From Halanaerobiaceae bacterium (GTDB taxonomy: Bacteria > Bacillota > Halanaerobiia > Halanaerobiales > DTU029), in assembly GCA_012521855.1 (NCBI GenBank), contig JAAYLO010000245.1, forward strand, positions 1-16,521: a stretch of 16,521 nucleotides of DNA, given 5' to 3'. Position numbers and translations under genes: made by a program. The notes under the pieces were generated by a model. That model ran no database searches and was not told where the DNA came from. It saw only the letters and a program-made list of their open reading frames with translations. Positions 1 to 9,325 of this stretch are shown here, in pieces. Position 1 is the stretch's first letter, and every line of letters begins with the position of its first letter.

Positions 1-13
1 ACACTATTAGTTA

Positions 14-47
14 AAGGTGGTATATTATAAAAGGTGGTATATTATAA
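14..47. repeat. Exact tandem duplication of a 17-bp unit carrying the secA ribosome binding site
   Basis: The unit AAGGTGGTATATTATAA occurs at 14-30 and again, with no gap, at 31-47, directly before the secA ATG. Each copy carries a Shine-Dalgarno-like AAGGTGGT. Only the second copy is at a usual distance from the start (about 9 bases). The duplication is seen directly; any effect on translation is inference. Confidence 0.9.
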
Positions 48-2591
48 ATGTTGAAGTTTATCAAAAATATCTTTAAAGATGAGAATACCAAAGAACTGGA
101 AAAGATTCTGCCGATAGTGGATAAAATAAATGCCCTGGAAGAAGATATGCAGAGACTAAGTGACCAGGAATTGAAAAATAAGACTACAGAATTCCGCCAA
201 AGACTTTCTGAAGGTGAAACCCTTGATGATCTTTTGCCGGAAGCATTTACTGTTGTGAGAGAAGCAGCCCAGAGGTCTACACCCCAGAAATTCCGCCACT
301 TTGATGTCCAGCTGATTGGGGGGATTGTCCTGCACCAGGGTAGAATAGCTGAGATGAAGACAGGAGAAGGTAAAACCCTGGCAGCTACTCTGCCTGCATA
401 TTTGAATGCACTGACCGGCAAAGGTGTCCATATAGTTACTGTTAATGATTACCTGGCCAGAAGAGATTGTGAATGGATGGGGCAGATATATAACTTTCTG
501 GGCTTGACTGTAGGTGTTATTCTGAGTGGTATGACTGCAGACCAGAGGAGAGAGGCCTACCGTTGTGATATAACATATGGAACAAATAATGAATTCGGAT
601 TTGATTATTTAAGGGATAATATGGCTTTAAATCCTGAAGAGGTTGTACAGAGAGAGTTAAATTATGCTATCCTTGATGAGGTGGATAGCATACTTATTGA
701 TGAAGCAAGAACACCTCTTATTATCTCCGGTCCTGTTCAGGAATCTACAAAAGACTATACGAAATTCAACAGGGTAATACCACGGCTGGTAAAAGACCGG
801 GACTATGAGGTTGATGAAAGGAATAATACCGCTAATTTTACTGAAGAAGGTATTCACAGAATAGAGGAAATGCTGGGAATAGACAATCTCTTTGATAATC
901 AACATTTTAAACTTACTCATCAGCTGAATCAGGCCCTGAGGGCACATACCCTGATGAAAAAAGACAGGGATTATATAGTCAAAGATGGAGAGATTAAGAT
1001 TGTCGATGAATTTACCGGCAGAGTTATGGAAGGAAGACGGTATAGTGAAGGCCTTCATCAGGCTATTGAGGCCAAAGAGGGGGTAATAGTTAAGAAGGAG
1101 AGCCAGACCCTTGCCAGTATTACCTACCAGAATTATTTTAGAATGTATGGGAAACTGGCTGGAATGACAGGTACTGCTGCAACAGAGGAAGAAGAGTTTA
1201 TCAAAATATATGGGATGGATGTAGTGGTTATTCCTACAAACAGGCCCATGATAAGGGAAGACCTTTCTGACCTCATTTTCGCAACCGAAGAGCAGAAGTT
1301 TGATGCTGTTGTTAAGAAAATAATTGGGCTCCACAAAATGGGCCAGCCTGTATTGGTAGGCACTGTTGATATCGATAAATCTGAGGAATTGAGCAGAAGG
1401 TTAAAAAGATATGGCATTCCCCATAATGTTCTGAATGCCAAAAATCATGAGAGAGAAGCTGATATTATCAAAGATGCCGGACAGAAAGGGAGTGTTACTA
1501 TTGCTACCAACATGGCCGGCCGGGGGACAGATATTGTTCTGGGAGAAGGGGTAAAAGAACTGGGCGGATTATTTGTTCTTGGTACAGAAAGACATGAAAG
1601 CCGCCGGATTGATAATCAGCTGCGTGGACGTTCAGGACGTCAGGGAGATCCGGGTGTTTCGCAATTTTATGTTTCCCTGGAAGATGATCTTTTAAGATTG
1701 TTCGGTTCAGAGAATATAAGCGGTATTATGAATAAACTGGGAATGCAGGAAGGTGAACCCATTGAACACCCCATAATAACGAGATCACTGGAGCGGGCCC
1801 AGAAAAAAGTAGAAGGGCGTAATTTTGAGATCAGAAAAGCAATTCTGGAATATGATGATATCATGAATAAGCAGAGGGAGATAATCTACAGCCAGAGACG
1901 GGAAGTGCTCTTTTCTGAAGATTTGAAGGAAATCATACTGGGTATGCTTGAGAAAAATATAGAAGATATAGTAGATATCTATATCTCACAGGATATTCAT
2001 CCAGATGACTGGGATTTAGCTGGACTGATCAGCTATTTTGAGAAATATAATTTTCTTTCTCTGCCAGAAGCAGAAGAGCTGCAGGGATTAAAACGGGAAG
2101 AAATAGTGAAGAAATTGTACGAAATAGGAGAGAAAACTTACCTGAGGAAAGAGGAAAAATTAGGAAAAGAGATGATGCTCAGGCTCAGTAAATTTGTTGC
2201 ACTTCTCACTATTGACCGCAAATGGATGAGTCATCTTGATAATATGGATGAGCTCCGCCACGGGATTGGCCTGAGGGCATATGGCCAGAGAGACCCGTTA
2301 ACTGAATACAAGTTTGAATCATATGATATGTTTAATGAGATGACCAGTTCAATCCGGGAGGATATTCTGGTAAACCTCTTCAGGATTGAACTCAGAAAGG
2401 ATTCTCCTCACCTGGATCCTGTTGGCAGGCAGAACCTGCAGTATCATCAGAACAATACCCGGCAGTACAGTACAAACCAGGAAAAAGGTGAGCAGAAAGC
2501 CCGGCCAGTCGTTAAACATGATAAAACAGGCAGGAATGATCCCTGTCCCTGTGGCAGTGGAAAGAAATACAAGAAATGCTGCGGGCGTTAA
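48..2591 (+). CDS. secA: SecA, preprotein translocase motor ATPase
   Basis: SecA drives export of unfolded preproteins through SecYEG using ATP at the cytoplasmic membrane. The 847-residue length is normal for the family. Visible landmarks are Walker A MKTGEGKT at residues 103-110, the DEVD helicase box at 210-213, the motif TNMAGRGTDI in the second motor domain, and a C-terminal zinc-binding tail with the C-x-C-x8-CC pattern inside CPCGSGKKYKKCC, used for SecB or ribosome contact. The ATG at 48 is chosen because the AAGGTGGT at 31-38 lies about 9 bases upstream. prfB starts 59 bases downstream, the common secA-prfB pairing of Firmicutes. Nothing appears truncated. Confidence 0.98.
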   Translation: MLKFIKNIFKDENTKELEKILPIVDKINALEEDMQRLSDQELKNKTTEFRQRLSEGETLDDLLPEAFTVVREAAQRSTPQKFRHFDVQLIGGIVLHQGRIAEMKTGEGKTLAATLPAYLNALTGKGVHIVTVNDYLARRDCEWMGQIYNFLGLTVGVILSGMTADQRREAYRCDITYGTNNEFGFDYLRDNMALNPEEVVQRELNYAILDEVDSILIDEARTPLIISGPVQESTKDYTKFNRVIPRLVKDRDYEVDERNNTANFTEEGIHRIEEMLGIDNLFDNQHFKLTHQLNQALRAHTLMKKDRDYIVKDGEIKIVDEFTGRVMEGRRYSEGLHQAIEAKEGVIVKKESQTLASITYQNYFRMYGKLAGMTGTAATEEEEFIKIYGMDVVVIPTNRPMIREDLSDLIFATEEQKFDAVVKKIIGLHKMGQPVLVGTVDIDKSEELSRRLKRYGIPHNVLNAKNHEREADIIKDAGQKGSVTIATNMAGRGTDIVLGEGVKELGGLFVLGTERHESRRIDNQLRGRSGRQGDPGVSQFYVSLEDDLLRLFGSENISGIMNKLGMQEGEPIEHPIITRSLERAQKKVEGRNFEIRKAILEYDDIMNKQREIIYSQRREVLFSEDLKEIILGMLEKNIEDIVDIYISQDIHPDDWDLAGLISYFEKYNFLSLPEAEELQGLKREEIVKKLYEIGEKTYLRKEEKLGKEMMLRLSKFVALLTIDRKWMSHLDNMDELRHGIGLRAYGQRDPLTEYKFESYDMFNEMTSSIREDILVNLFRIELRKDSPHLDPVGRQNLQYHQNNTRQYSTNQEKGEQKARPVVKHDKTGRNDPCPCGSGKKYKKCCGR

Positions 2592-2650
2592 AACAAGGGG
2601 AGTGTCAGATAGGATATGATATTTACCATAATAAATAAGGAGGAGAAATA

Positions 2651-3764
2651 ATGATTGCCGAGAACAATAAAGATACTTTAAAAGAATTGAAAAAAAGAAT
2701 AGATGATTTGAGTGATGCTCTTTGACCTGGCTAATCTTCTGAAAACCAGAGATGAACTGGAAAGAAAGATGGCTGAACCTGCTTTCTGGGAAGATCAGGA
2801 GGAAGCACAGCGGATATCCAAAAAAGCAAAACAGGTTAAAGACAGGATTACAACACTGAATTCTCTCCGTGATCATTATGAAGAACTGGAAGTTCTGGAA
2901 GAGCTGATGGCTGAAGAGGGTGAGGATTCACAGCTTGAGGAAGAGTATAAAGAAAAATTATCTGAATTGACGGGTTTACTGGAAAAACTGGAGTTTAAAC
3001 TTAAACTGAGCGGCAAATATGATGCCAATAATGCTATTTTATCCATTCATCCGGGAGCAGGCGGTACAGAATCCCAGGACTGGGCAGAGAATTTATTGAG
3101 AATGTATACCCGCTGGGCCGAAAATAATGGCTATGAGTTGACAACACTTGATTTTTTACCTGGAGAGGAAGCCGGTATCAAGAGTGTTACAATCCTGGTA
3201 GAAGGTGATTATGCTTATGGATACCTGAAAGGTGAAAAAGGGGTTCACCGTCTGGTCAGGATTTCACCTTTTGATTCTTCAGGGAGGAGGCATACCTCTT
3301 TTGTATCTGTAGATGTTACACCGCAAATTGAGGAAGACCTGGAGGTGGAGATAGACCCTGATGATCTGGTAATTGAAACATACCGGGCCAGCGGTGCAGG
3401 CGGCCAGCATGTTAATAAAACCGATTCTGCAGTCAGAATAACACATCTTCCAACAGGTATAGTAGTCCAGTGTCAAAATGAAAGATCACAACACAAAAAC
3501 AAAAAAATGGCCCTGACAATATTAAAATCCCGGTTACTAAAACTGATGGAGGAAGAACATGCAGAAAAAATCAATGAATTGAAGGGTGAAAATAAAGAAA
3601 TAGCCTGGGGCAATCAGATCCGTTCTTATGTCTTTCATCCATATAATCTGATCAAAGACCACAGAACCAATTTTGAGGAGGGTAATATCAAAAAAGTAAT
3701 GGACGGATATCTGGATGATTTTATAGAGGCTTATCTGATCTCACAACAGAGTAATGAAATATAG
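2651..3764 (+). CDS. prfB: Peptide chain release factor 2, read through a +1 programmed frameshift
   Basis: RF2 recognises UGA and UAA stop codons and triggers peptide release on the ribosome. Translation starts at ATG 2651 behind a strong AAGGAGGAG (2638-2646), runs 24 codons to TGA at 2723-2725, and must shift +1 to continue with GAC at 2724. The coding join is 2651-2722 plus 2724-3764, giving 370 residues. In that product the SPF stop-recognition tripeptide falls at 205-207 and the catalytic GGQ at 250-252, the same numbering as E. coli RF2 as I recall it. SPF, rather than PxT, identifies RF2, not RF1. A simple ORF call would start at GTG 2712 and lose the N terminus. The arrangement is autoregulatory: low RF2 favours the shift. 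Confidence 0.96.
2720..2726 (+). promoter_or_regulatory. prfB programmed +1 frameshift site (CTT TGA C)
   Basis: CTT-TGA-C is the classical RF2 slip site: peptidyl-tRNA on CTT slips onto TTT while the in-frame TGA waits for RF2. The downstream frame continues at once into conserved RF2 sequence. The internal AGGGGG Shine-Dalgarno element that normally sits 3 bases before CTT is not present. Upstream there is only TTGAGTGATG, a weak partial complement to the 16S tail. Confidence 0.93.
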
Positions 3765-3818
3765 AAGAGAGCAGCTCCTCACTCTAAAAGCGTAATTTTA
3801 TCTGAAGGGAGTATAAAG

Positions 3819-4514
3819 GTGCAAAACAGAAAAAAGTTTATTTGTATTTTAATATCTGTAGTGCTGCTGATTTTTATACTCTCAGAGCTTTGTTTACCTG
3901 CCCTGGCTGCCGGTTTTCTAAAAAAGCTTTTCTATGATAAAGCAGATAGTATTGATGATATAAAAGTTGAGATAAGAACATTTCCGGCTTTGAAAATACT
4001 TTCAGGCAAGGTAGATCAACTTGAGCTGGAAACAGAGGGTCTTCTGGTAAACAATCTCTATGTGAAAGAAATAAGGCTCAGTTATCAGGATATAATTCTT
4101 AAGAAGAATGGCTTTTCCGGTATCAACACACTACTGGAAGCAATTATAACAGAAGAAGCCATTAATAACTATTTCAGGGCAGAATATGGTGTTCTAAAGG
4201 ATTTTCAGCTTAAAATAAGTCCGGAAAAAATTATCTTACTGGGGAAAATTGAGTTCCTCAGTATGTTTTTCAATGTACAGTTAAGCGGGAACTTAGTCCT
4301 CAATGATAATAAAGATATATATTTTGTCCCTGTGCATTTTCAGATTGAGAATCTGAATATACCTGTAAATGTCCTGAAGCGCTATATTGAGGGATTTGAT
4401 TTTTCCTTTAGTATAAAGGAATTAGGTATACCACTGGATATTTCTTCAATCAGGGTTGATCATGGCTTTATAGTTATCAGTGGAGGGAAAAGTAGGATAT
4501 ATGAGCAATTTTAA
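3819..4514 (+). CDS. Secreted or membrane-anchored DUF2993 (LmeA-like) protein
   Basis: The 231-residue protein has a basic N terminus, a hydrophobic segment at about residues 8-26 and an ALAA sequence near residue 30 that could be a signal peptidase site, so it probably works outside the membrane. The rest alternates beta-strand-like stretches of the DUF2993/LmeA type, for example LKILSGKVDQLELE and VKEIRLSYQDI. Some members of that family bind phospholipid, but no substrate is known here. The start is a GTG at 3819 behind AAGGGAG (about 3805-3811); no better ATG is present. It lies between prfB and the DUF5693 gene, 14 bases before the latter, which suggests cotranscription and an envelope role. 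Family assignment is from sequence style only. Confidence 0.7.
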   Translation: MQNRKKFICILISVVLLIFILSELCLPALAAGFLKKLFYDKADSIDDIKVEIRTFPALKILSGKVDQLELETEGLLVNNLYVKEIRLSYQDIILKKNGFSGINTLLEAIITEEAINNYFRAEYGVLKDFQLKISPEKIILLGKIEFLSMFFNVQLSGNLVLNDNKDIYFVPVHFQIENLNIPVNVLKRYIEGFDFSFSIKELGIPLDISSIRVDHGFIVISGGKSRIYEQF

Positions 4515-4528
4515 GGTGGTGGAGAAAA

Positions 4529-6469
4529 TTGACTAGAAAATTTCTACTGGCAATATTTATCATAACATTTCTTGCTTCAATGGCAGCTGTCTGCGTCAGG
4601 TATAGTGTAGAGAAGTCAGTTAATGGTGTTGAATTGATAATGGATTATGAAGCCCTGGAGATGCTGAATGTTAATCAGATGGAGTATATTAAAACACTAC
4701 AGGATAATGGCCTGACAGCTGTCGCTATATACCCTGATACTATCCGCCAGCTTCTCAATAAAGGAGAGGGCCAGCTTATAACGGCTAATGAACTGAAAAG
4801 GAGCTATTCCCTAACAGGCTGGCTTAATCCAATACTGGCATCTTTTCCGTATAATGATGACTCTGCTTTTTTTGTTACATACAACAAAGAATTTATAAGA
4901 AAATTCAGGCTTTCTGTACCTGAATGGGTTGATAAATACAAAATCGGGATAGAGCTAAATGATGAACAACTGGTTCTTTTCTTTAAAAACTGGAATTCAA
5001 AATACCTGGATCTTTGTCTGGGCTTTGACCGGGAGTTAATTGCAGAGCTGGAGAAAACAGGGCTGAAAATAATCCCCAGGTTTTATAATAATATTCTGGA
5101 TAATTCATATTATTGGAATATGATGAAAGAACTTTCACCGTATTTGATAATCTTTGCCGGTGAAGAAATAACCGGATATAAAGAAGATAGTAAAGATGAT
5201 TTAAGAAAAACGGCTGAGATAATGAACAATAATTATATACTATTCGGTATGATTGAACCTTTTATAGCCAGACAAAATGGTGCTTATTCCCTGGCTCACC
5301 TGACAGATTTTAATTTATTAAGGGTACATAGTATTCAACAAAAGGAGATGGATGAAAGGGATAATTATGATGAACGGGACATTATTGAAAGATACATGCG
5401 GGCAGTAAGGGAAAGGAATGTGCGCTTACTGTACCTGAAACCTTTTCTGGAGGAAAAGAATAATATAAGCCCTAAAGAGCGGACCATTAGCTTTGTAAAA
5501 AAGCTGACAGATGCTCTTAAGGATGCCGGCTATAGAACCGGTAGTCTGCAGACTTACAGTAAATATCAGAGTCATTATATTTTGCTGGTCATGACAGGGA
5601 CTGGTATTATTCTGGCAGGGGTATTACTCTTAGCATATATATTTTCATTTAGGAATGATAAATACTATTTCCTGTTTATGATAGCAGGATTACTGGGACA
5701 GCTCTTTTTAATATTTACCGGTAAGGAATTATTCTTAAGAAAAATACTGGCCCTTGGAGCTGCAATAGTCTTTCCATCACTGGCAATTATCACCCAGTTC
5801 TTAGAGGGAAGGGGTAAAGGCTGGCTTTTGAGATTTTTAAAGGCCTGTTTTATTTCACTGCTGGGGGCAGTTTTTCTGGCAGCATCATTGGCCCATATCA
5901 GTTTTATCCTGAATGTAGACCAGTTTGCCGGTGTAAAGTTATCCTTTATATTACCTGTGCTCCTTGTTTCAATATACTATTTTTCCCAATATGTCAGCAT
6001 GTCTGGAGACAGTTATTTCAATAAAATCACTGAATTACTGGATAAAGAAATAAGGATAAAACACCTGTTATTGTGTGCTGTACTGGCTGTTGGCGGCCTC
6101 ATTTATATAACAAGAACCGGTAATAATCCGCTTATACAAATTACAAAAATAGAAGTAATGGCCAGAGATCTTTTAGAACGATTTTTATTTATCAGGCCCC
6201 GCTTCAAAGAAATCATTGGACACCCCTGTTTTATTATCGGCCTGGTACTGGCGGATAGAGGCAGATATAAGCTGTATTATTATCCTTTAATTATTCTGGC
6301 TGCAATTGCCCAGATAAATATACTGAATACCTTTTCACATATTCATACTCCCCTTATTGTTTCTTTAGTCCGGACATTTCACGGTATCTGGATAGGATTT
6401 CTGGGAGGAATTATACTGGTAATTCTCTTTCGTTATTTAATCCAGTATCTGGATAGGAAAAGAGGCTGA
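4529..6469 (+). CDS. DUF5693 family polytopic membrane protein
   Basis: The 646-residue protein has an N-terminal membrane anchor at about residues 4-22. An extracytoplasmic or barrel-like region runs to about 340 and includes a segment resembling VDYEALEML and LKTAGL-type strands. About eight to ten hydrophobic helices fill residues 350-640. This layout matches the DUF5693 family, which I recall next to csaB in Firmicutes; its function is not established. The start is TTG at 4529 with AAGGTGGTGG at 4513-4522, about 6 bases upstream. csaB begins 4 bases after its stop, so translation is probably coupled. A role in assembling, exporting or sensing the pyruvylated wall polymer is inference from position. 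Confidence 0.75.
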   Translation: MTRKFLLAIFIITFLASMAAVCVRYSVEKSVNGVELIMDYEALEMLNVNQMEYIKTLQDNGLTAVAIYPDTIRQLLNKGEGQLITANELKRSYSLTGWLNPILASFPYNDDSAFFVTYNKEFIRKFRLSVPEWVDKYKIGIELNDEQLVLFFKNWNSKYLDLCLGFDRELIAELEKTGLKIIPRFYNNILDNSYYWNMMKELSPYLIIFAGEEITGYKEDSKDDLRKTAEIMNNNYILFGMIEPFIARQNGAYSLAHLTDFNLLRVHSIQQKEMDERDNYDERDIIERYMRAVRERNVRLLYLKPFLEEKNNISPKERTISFVKKLTDALKDAGYRTGSLQTYSKYQSHYILLVMTGTGIILAGVLLLAYIFSFRNDKYYFLFMIAGLLGQLFLIFTGKELFLRKILALGAAIVFPSLAIITQFLEGRGKGWLLRFLKACFISLLGAVFLAASLAHISFILNVDQFAGVKLSFILPVLLVSIYYFSQYVSMSGDSYFNKITELLDKEIRIKHLLLCAVLAVGGLIYITRTGNNPLIQITKIEVMARDLLERFLFIRPRFKEIIGHPCFIIGLVLADRGRYKLYYYPLIILAAIAQINILNTFSHIHTPLIVSLVRTFHGIWIGFLGGIILVILFRYLIQYLDRKRG

Positions 6470-6473
6470 GCAT

Positions 6474-7571
6474 ATGTCCAGCATAATTTTGTCAGGCTAT
6501 TATGGTTTTGATAATCTGGGTGATGAGGCAATATTGATGGCTCTAACAGCCCTTTTTAAAACTATAGATCAGGACCTGGAAATAATAATCATTTCCGGGA
6601 ATCCTGCTCTAACAGAAAAAAGGTATCAGGTGCCTTCGGTTAACCGCAATAACATCCTGGAGATCATAAAGGCCGTAAAAAAATGTGATCTTTTTATTAG
6701 CGGAGGGGGGAGTTTGTTACAGGATATTACCGGAAGGAAAAGCATACCGTTTTATCTGGGACAGGTATTTCTGGCTCAAATGATGGGTAAGAAAACAGCT
6801 TTCTTTGCCCAGGGAATTGGCCCTGTAAAGAGCAGATTTTATCAAAGGTGTATAAAATATGTTATGAACAGGTCTGATTATATATCTGTGAGGGATGCTG
6901 ATTCCAGGGAATTATTGCTCAAATGGGGAGTAAATCCTGAAAAGATCAGACTGACTGCTGATCCGGTATTTGTCCTGAAAAATGTGCTTGATGGGCTTAC
7001 TGCTGATGAACGTAATAAAGATAAGGCACTGGTGGGTGTATCTGTCCGGCCCTGGGCTTCCAATGATTATTTAGTGCCCTTTTCAGAGGCCCTGGCAAAA
7101 TTCGCCGGGGAAATAGAGGCGGATATAATGATATTGCCGTTACACCGGAGAGAAGACCTGGAGATAAGCAATAGACTGAAAGGTTTACTTGCCGGCAAAT
7201 TTCCGGGTGAGGTTTTTATTGAAGAAGAGGATTCTCCCTTGGGTCTTTTAAAAAAATATCAGGGGATAGATTTTTTCTGGGGGGTACGCTTACATTCCAT
7301 TATTTTTTCTGTTCTCAGCGGGATTCCCTTTATTGCTGTTGATTATGATCCAAAGATTAAGGGTTTTCTTGATGCCCTGGGCATTAATTCCAGTGTGGGG
7401 ATTACAGCTATGGACAGTGGAGAATTATATCGTGTTTCCATGTCTTTATGGGATAATCATGAGAAATTTAAAAAAGCCCTGTATAATAAGCGGGATCTAT
7501 TTGCCGGGCTTTCTTTTAAAAGTGCTCTGGAAGTATATGAACTGATAAAGGATTCTTCCACTACTCCTTAA
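6474..7571 (+). CDS. csaB: CsaB, polysaccharide pyruvyl transferase
   Basis: CsaB transfers pyruvate from phosphoenolpyruvate onto ManNAc residues of a secondary cell-wall polymer, making the ketal-pyruvate that SLH domains bind. The 365-residue length is typical. The N terminus has the family signature GYYGFDNLGDEAIL (about residues 8-21). ISGGGSLLQD is near residue 75 and FFAQGIGPV near 110. A C-terminal region includes WGVRLHS and AVDYDPK, typical of the PF04230 fold. The start ATG at 6474 overlaps the region just after the DUF5693 stop, with GAGG a few bases upstream. With the next gene it forms a wall-polymer module, and it implies SLH-anchored surface proteins elsewhere in the genome. 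Confidence 0.93.
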   Translation: MSSIILSGYYGFDNLGDEAILMALTALFKTIDQDLEIIIISGNPALTEKRYQVPSVNRNNILEIIKAVKKCDLFISGGGSLLQDITGRKSIPFYLGQVFLAQMMGKKTAFFAQGIGPVKSRFYQRCIKYVMNRSDYISVRDADSRELLLKWGVNPEKIRLTADPVFVLKNVLDGLTADERNKDKALVGVSVRPWASNDYLVPFSEALAKFAGEIEADIMILPLHRREDLEISNRLKGLLAGKFPGEVFIEEEDSPLGLLKKYQGIDFFWGVRLHSIIFSVLSGIPFIAVDYDPKIKGFLDALGINSSVGITAMDSGELYRVSMSLWDNHEKFKKALYNKRDLFAGLSFKSALEVYELIKDSSTTP

Positions 7572-7608
7572 AGGATATTGAAAGCTTAATTGTCAGGTGA
7601 TGGGTAAG

Positions 7609-8364
7609 ATGGCAGAATATATAAAGATACTTGGAATCAGGATCAATAACATTACCATGAAAGAAGCAGTTGAGATCATAGATAACTATGTAAAAGACAG
7701 GGCTAATTCTATGATTGTTACTCCCAATGCAGAGATGATCGTACGGGCCCAAAAAGACCGGGAACTGGCTGAAATAATAAATAACTCAGCTTTAAGTGTT
7801 CCTGACGGAGCCGGTGTGCTGCTGGCTTCAAAATTACTCCGGAATCCAGTTGCGGAGAGGGTTGCAGGAATTGATTTGATGAAGGAGAGCTTAAAACTGG
7901 CAGCAGAGAGAGCTTATTCCGTCTATTTGTTGGGAAGTAAGCCGGGAGTTGTTGATACTGCCTGCAGAAAAATCAGGGAACAATTTCCTGCAATCAAAAT
8001 AACCGGTTCACATCATGGATATCTGGATAAAGATTTAAAAAAACAGCTTGTAGAGGAATTAAAGAGTAAAAAACCAGATATACTTTATGTAGGGATGGGT
8101 AGTCCCTTGCAGGAAAAATTTCTGAATGAAGTCTTACCCCTGGTGGATATAGGGGCAGCCCTGGCAGTAGGAGGTTCATTTGATGTCCTGGCAGGAAAAG
8201 TAAGGAGGGCTCCGGTCTGGATGCAAAAGGCAGGCCTGGAATGGTTGTTCAGGTTGATACAGGAACCTGAAAGGGTGAAGAGAATGACTGCATTGCCATT
8301 GTTTGTTTTTCTGGTTTTACGGGAACTATTTAGAAGAAAAAAACATATAACAGGGTGTATATAA
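7609..8364 (+). CDS. tagA: TagA/WecG/CpsF-family glycosyltransferase (likely ManNAc transferase)
   Basis: Members add a UDP-activated sugar, usually N-acetylmannosamine, to undecaprenyl-diphospho-GlcNAc at the membrane, the second step of wall teichoic acid or related polymer synthesis. Visible family motifs are TPNAEM and the PDGAG block carrying the conserved Asp. ERVAGIDLM, YLLGSKPG, YVGMGSPLQEKF and a basic C terminus with EWLFRLIQEPERVKR follow. The last is a proposed membrane-targeting tail. I chose ATG 7609 (251 residues) because AGGTGAT at 7595-7601 lies 7 bases upstream. GTG 7597 or ATG 7600 are in frame but have no Shine-Dalgarno. Next to CsaB, it probably supplies the ManNAc that becomes pyruvylated (inference). 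It could equally be called wecG. Confidence 0.9.
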   Translation: MAEYIKILGIRINNITMKEAVEIIDNYVKDRANSMIVTPNAEMIVRAQKDRELAEIINNSALSVPDGAGVLLASKLLRNPVAERVAGIDLMKESLKLAAERAYSVYLLGSKPGVVDTACRKIREQFPAIKITGSHHGYLDKDLKKQLVEELKSKKPDILYVGMGSPLQEKFLNEVLPLVDIGAALAVGGSFDVLAGKVRRAPVWMQKAGLEWLFRLIQEPERVKRMTALPLFVFLVLRELFRRKKHITGCI

Positions 8365-8365
8365 A

Positions 8366-9229
8366 ATGAAAAAAAAGAGACAGATTATACTGGATTATGT
8401 AGGAATAACATTTGGTTCTGCTTTACTGGCTATTTCCCTGACAGTATTTCTTATTCCGAATAAAATTGTTGCAGGGGGTATAAGTGGTCTGGCGACTATT
8501 ATCTATTACTTTACCGGATGGCCTATCGGCCTGATGACTTTTGTGATGAATGTTCCATTGTTTATAGCCGGGATAAAGTATCTGGGCCGTTCTTTCGGGC
8601 CGCGGACTCTTTATGGTATGGCCTTATTTTCTGTTTTTATAGATGTTTTTCAGGGCTCATTACCGGTTTTGACAGAAGACCTTTTACTCGCCACAATCTA
8701 TGGGGGTGTTGTCGGGGGAATCGGCCTGGGGATTGTATTTCTCTCAAGAGGAACAACCGGCGGGACTGATATGATTGCTGCCCTGGTAAATCATTTTACA
8801 AACCTGAGCATGGGTAAGGGCCTGTTACTGGCAGATGGGATTGTTGTTTTACTGGCCGGTATTTTCTTTAATGCAGAAGTTGCTTTATATGCTGCAATCA
8901 GTATTTTTATAAATGGAAAAACTATAGATCTGGTTCAGGAAGGGCTTAATTATAAAAAAGCTGCCTTTATTATTTCAAAGGAACCCCGGAAAATAATGAA
9001 GAGAATTATGGATGAACTGGACCGGGGTGTGACTGTTCTCAATGGTTACGGAGGGTATACGGGAGAAGAAAAAGATGTTCTTTATTGCATAATAAGCCGG
9101 GCTGAACTGACAAAACTGAAGAGAATGGTTTATGGAATTGACCAGGATGCCTTTATGATTATCTCAGATGTACATGAAGTATTGGGAGAAGGATTTAATA
9201 AAATAAAAGCAAGAAAGACTCAGGTTTGA
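8366..9229 (+). CDS. YitT family membrane protein (DUF161 plus DUF2179)
   Basis: The 287-residue protein has five or six hydrophobic helices in residues 10-205, with the glycine-rich pattern GGISGLATII and FLSRGTTGGTDMIA typical of YitT proteins. A soluble C-terminal DUF2179 domain covers about residues 215-280 (DRGVTVLNGYGGYTGEE and SDVHEVLGEGF). The substrate is unknown; a transport role is suspected for the family. It starts one base after the preceding stop with a modest GGGTG at 8353-8357, so it is almost certainly translated from the same mRNA. A strong terminator follows its stop, so it is the last gene of the upstream operon. Confidence 0.92.
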   Translation: MKKKRQIILDYVGITFGSALLAISLTVFLIPNKIVAGGISGLATIIYYFTGWPIGLMTFVMNVPLFIAGIKYLGRSFGPRTLYGMALFSVFIDVFQGSLPVLTEDLLLATIYGGVVGGIGLGIVFLSRGTTGGTDMIAALVNHFTNLSMGKGLLLADGIVVLLAGIFFNAEVALYAAISIFINGKTIDLVQEGLNYKKAAFIISKEPRKIMKRIMDELDRGVTVLNGYGGYTGEEKDVLYCIISRAELTKLKRMVYGIDQDAFMIISDVHEVLGEGFNKIKARKTQV

Positions 9230-9242
9230 TTTCAGGAATAAT

Positions 9243-9279
9243 AAGCCACAGGTAGTGTAAATTACCTGTGGCTTTTTTT
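9243..9279 (+). terminator. Intrinsic terminator after yitT
   Basis: A perfect 12-bp stem AAGCCACAGGTA (9243-9254) pairs with TACCTGTGGCTT (9263-9274) around an 8-base loop. A run of seven T follows (9273-9279). It closes the secA-to-yitT transcription unit and separates it from the ftsE-like gene. Confidence 0.93.
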
Positions 9280-9325
9280 ATATATATGTGTAATTTTAAA
9301 TATACTAATAATGAGGGGGAAAGAT

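Noticed and set aside
2386..2619. Plus-strand 77-codon ORF overlapping the 3' end of secA
   Set aside because: It is an out-of-frame shadow of the SecA C terminus.
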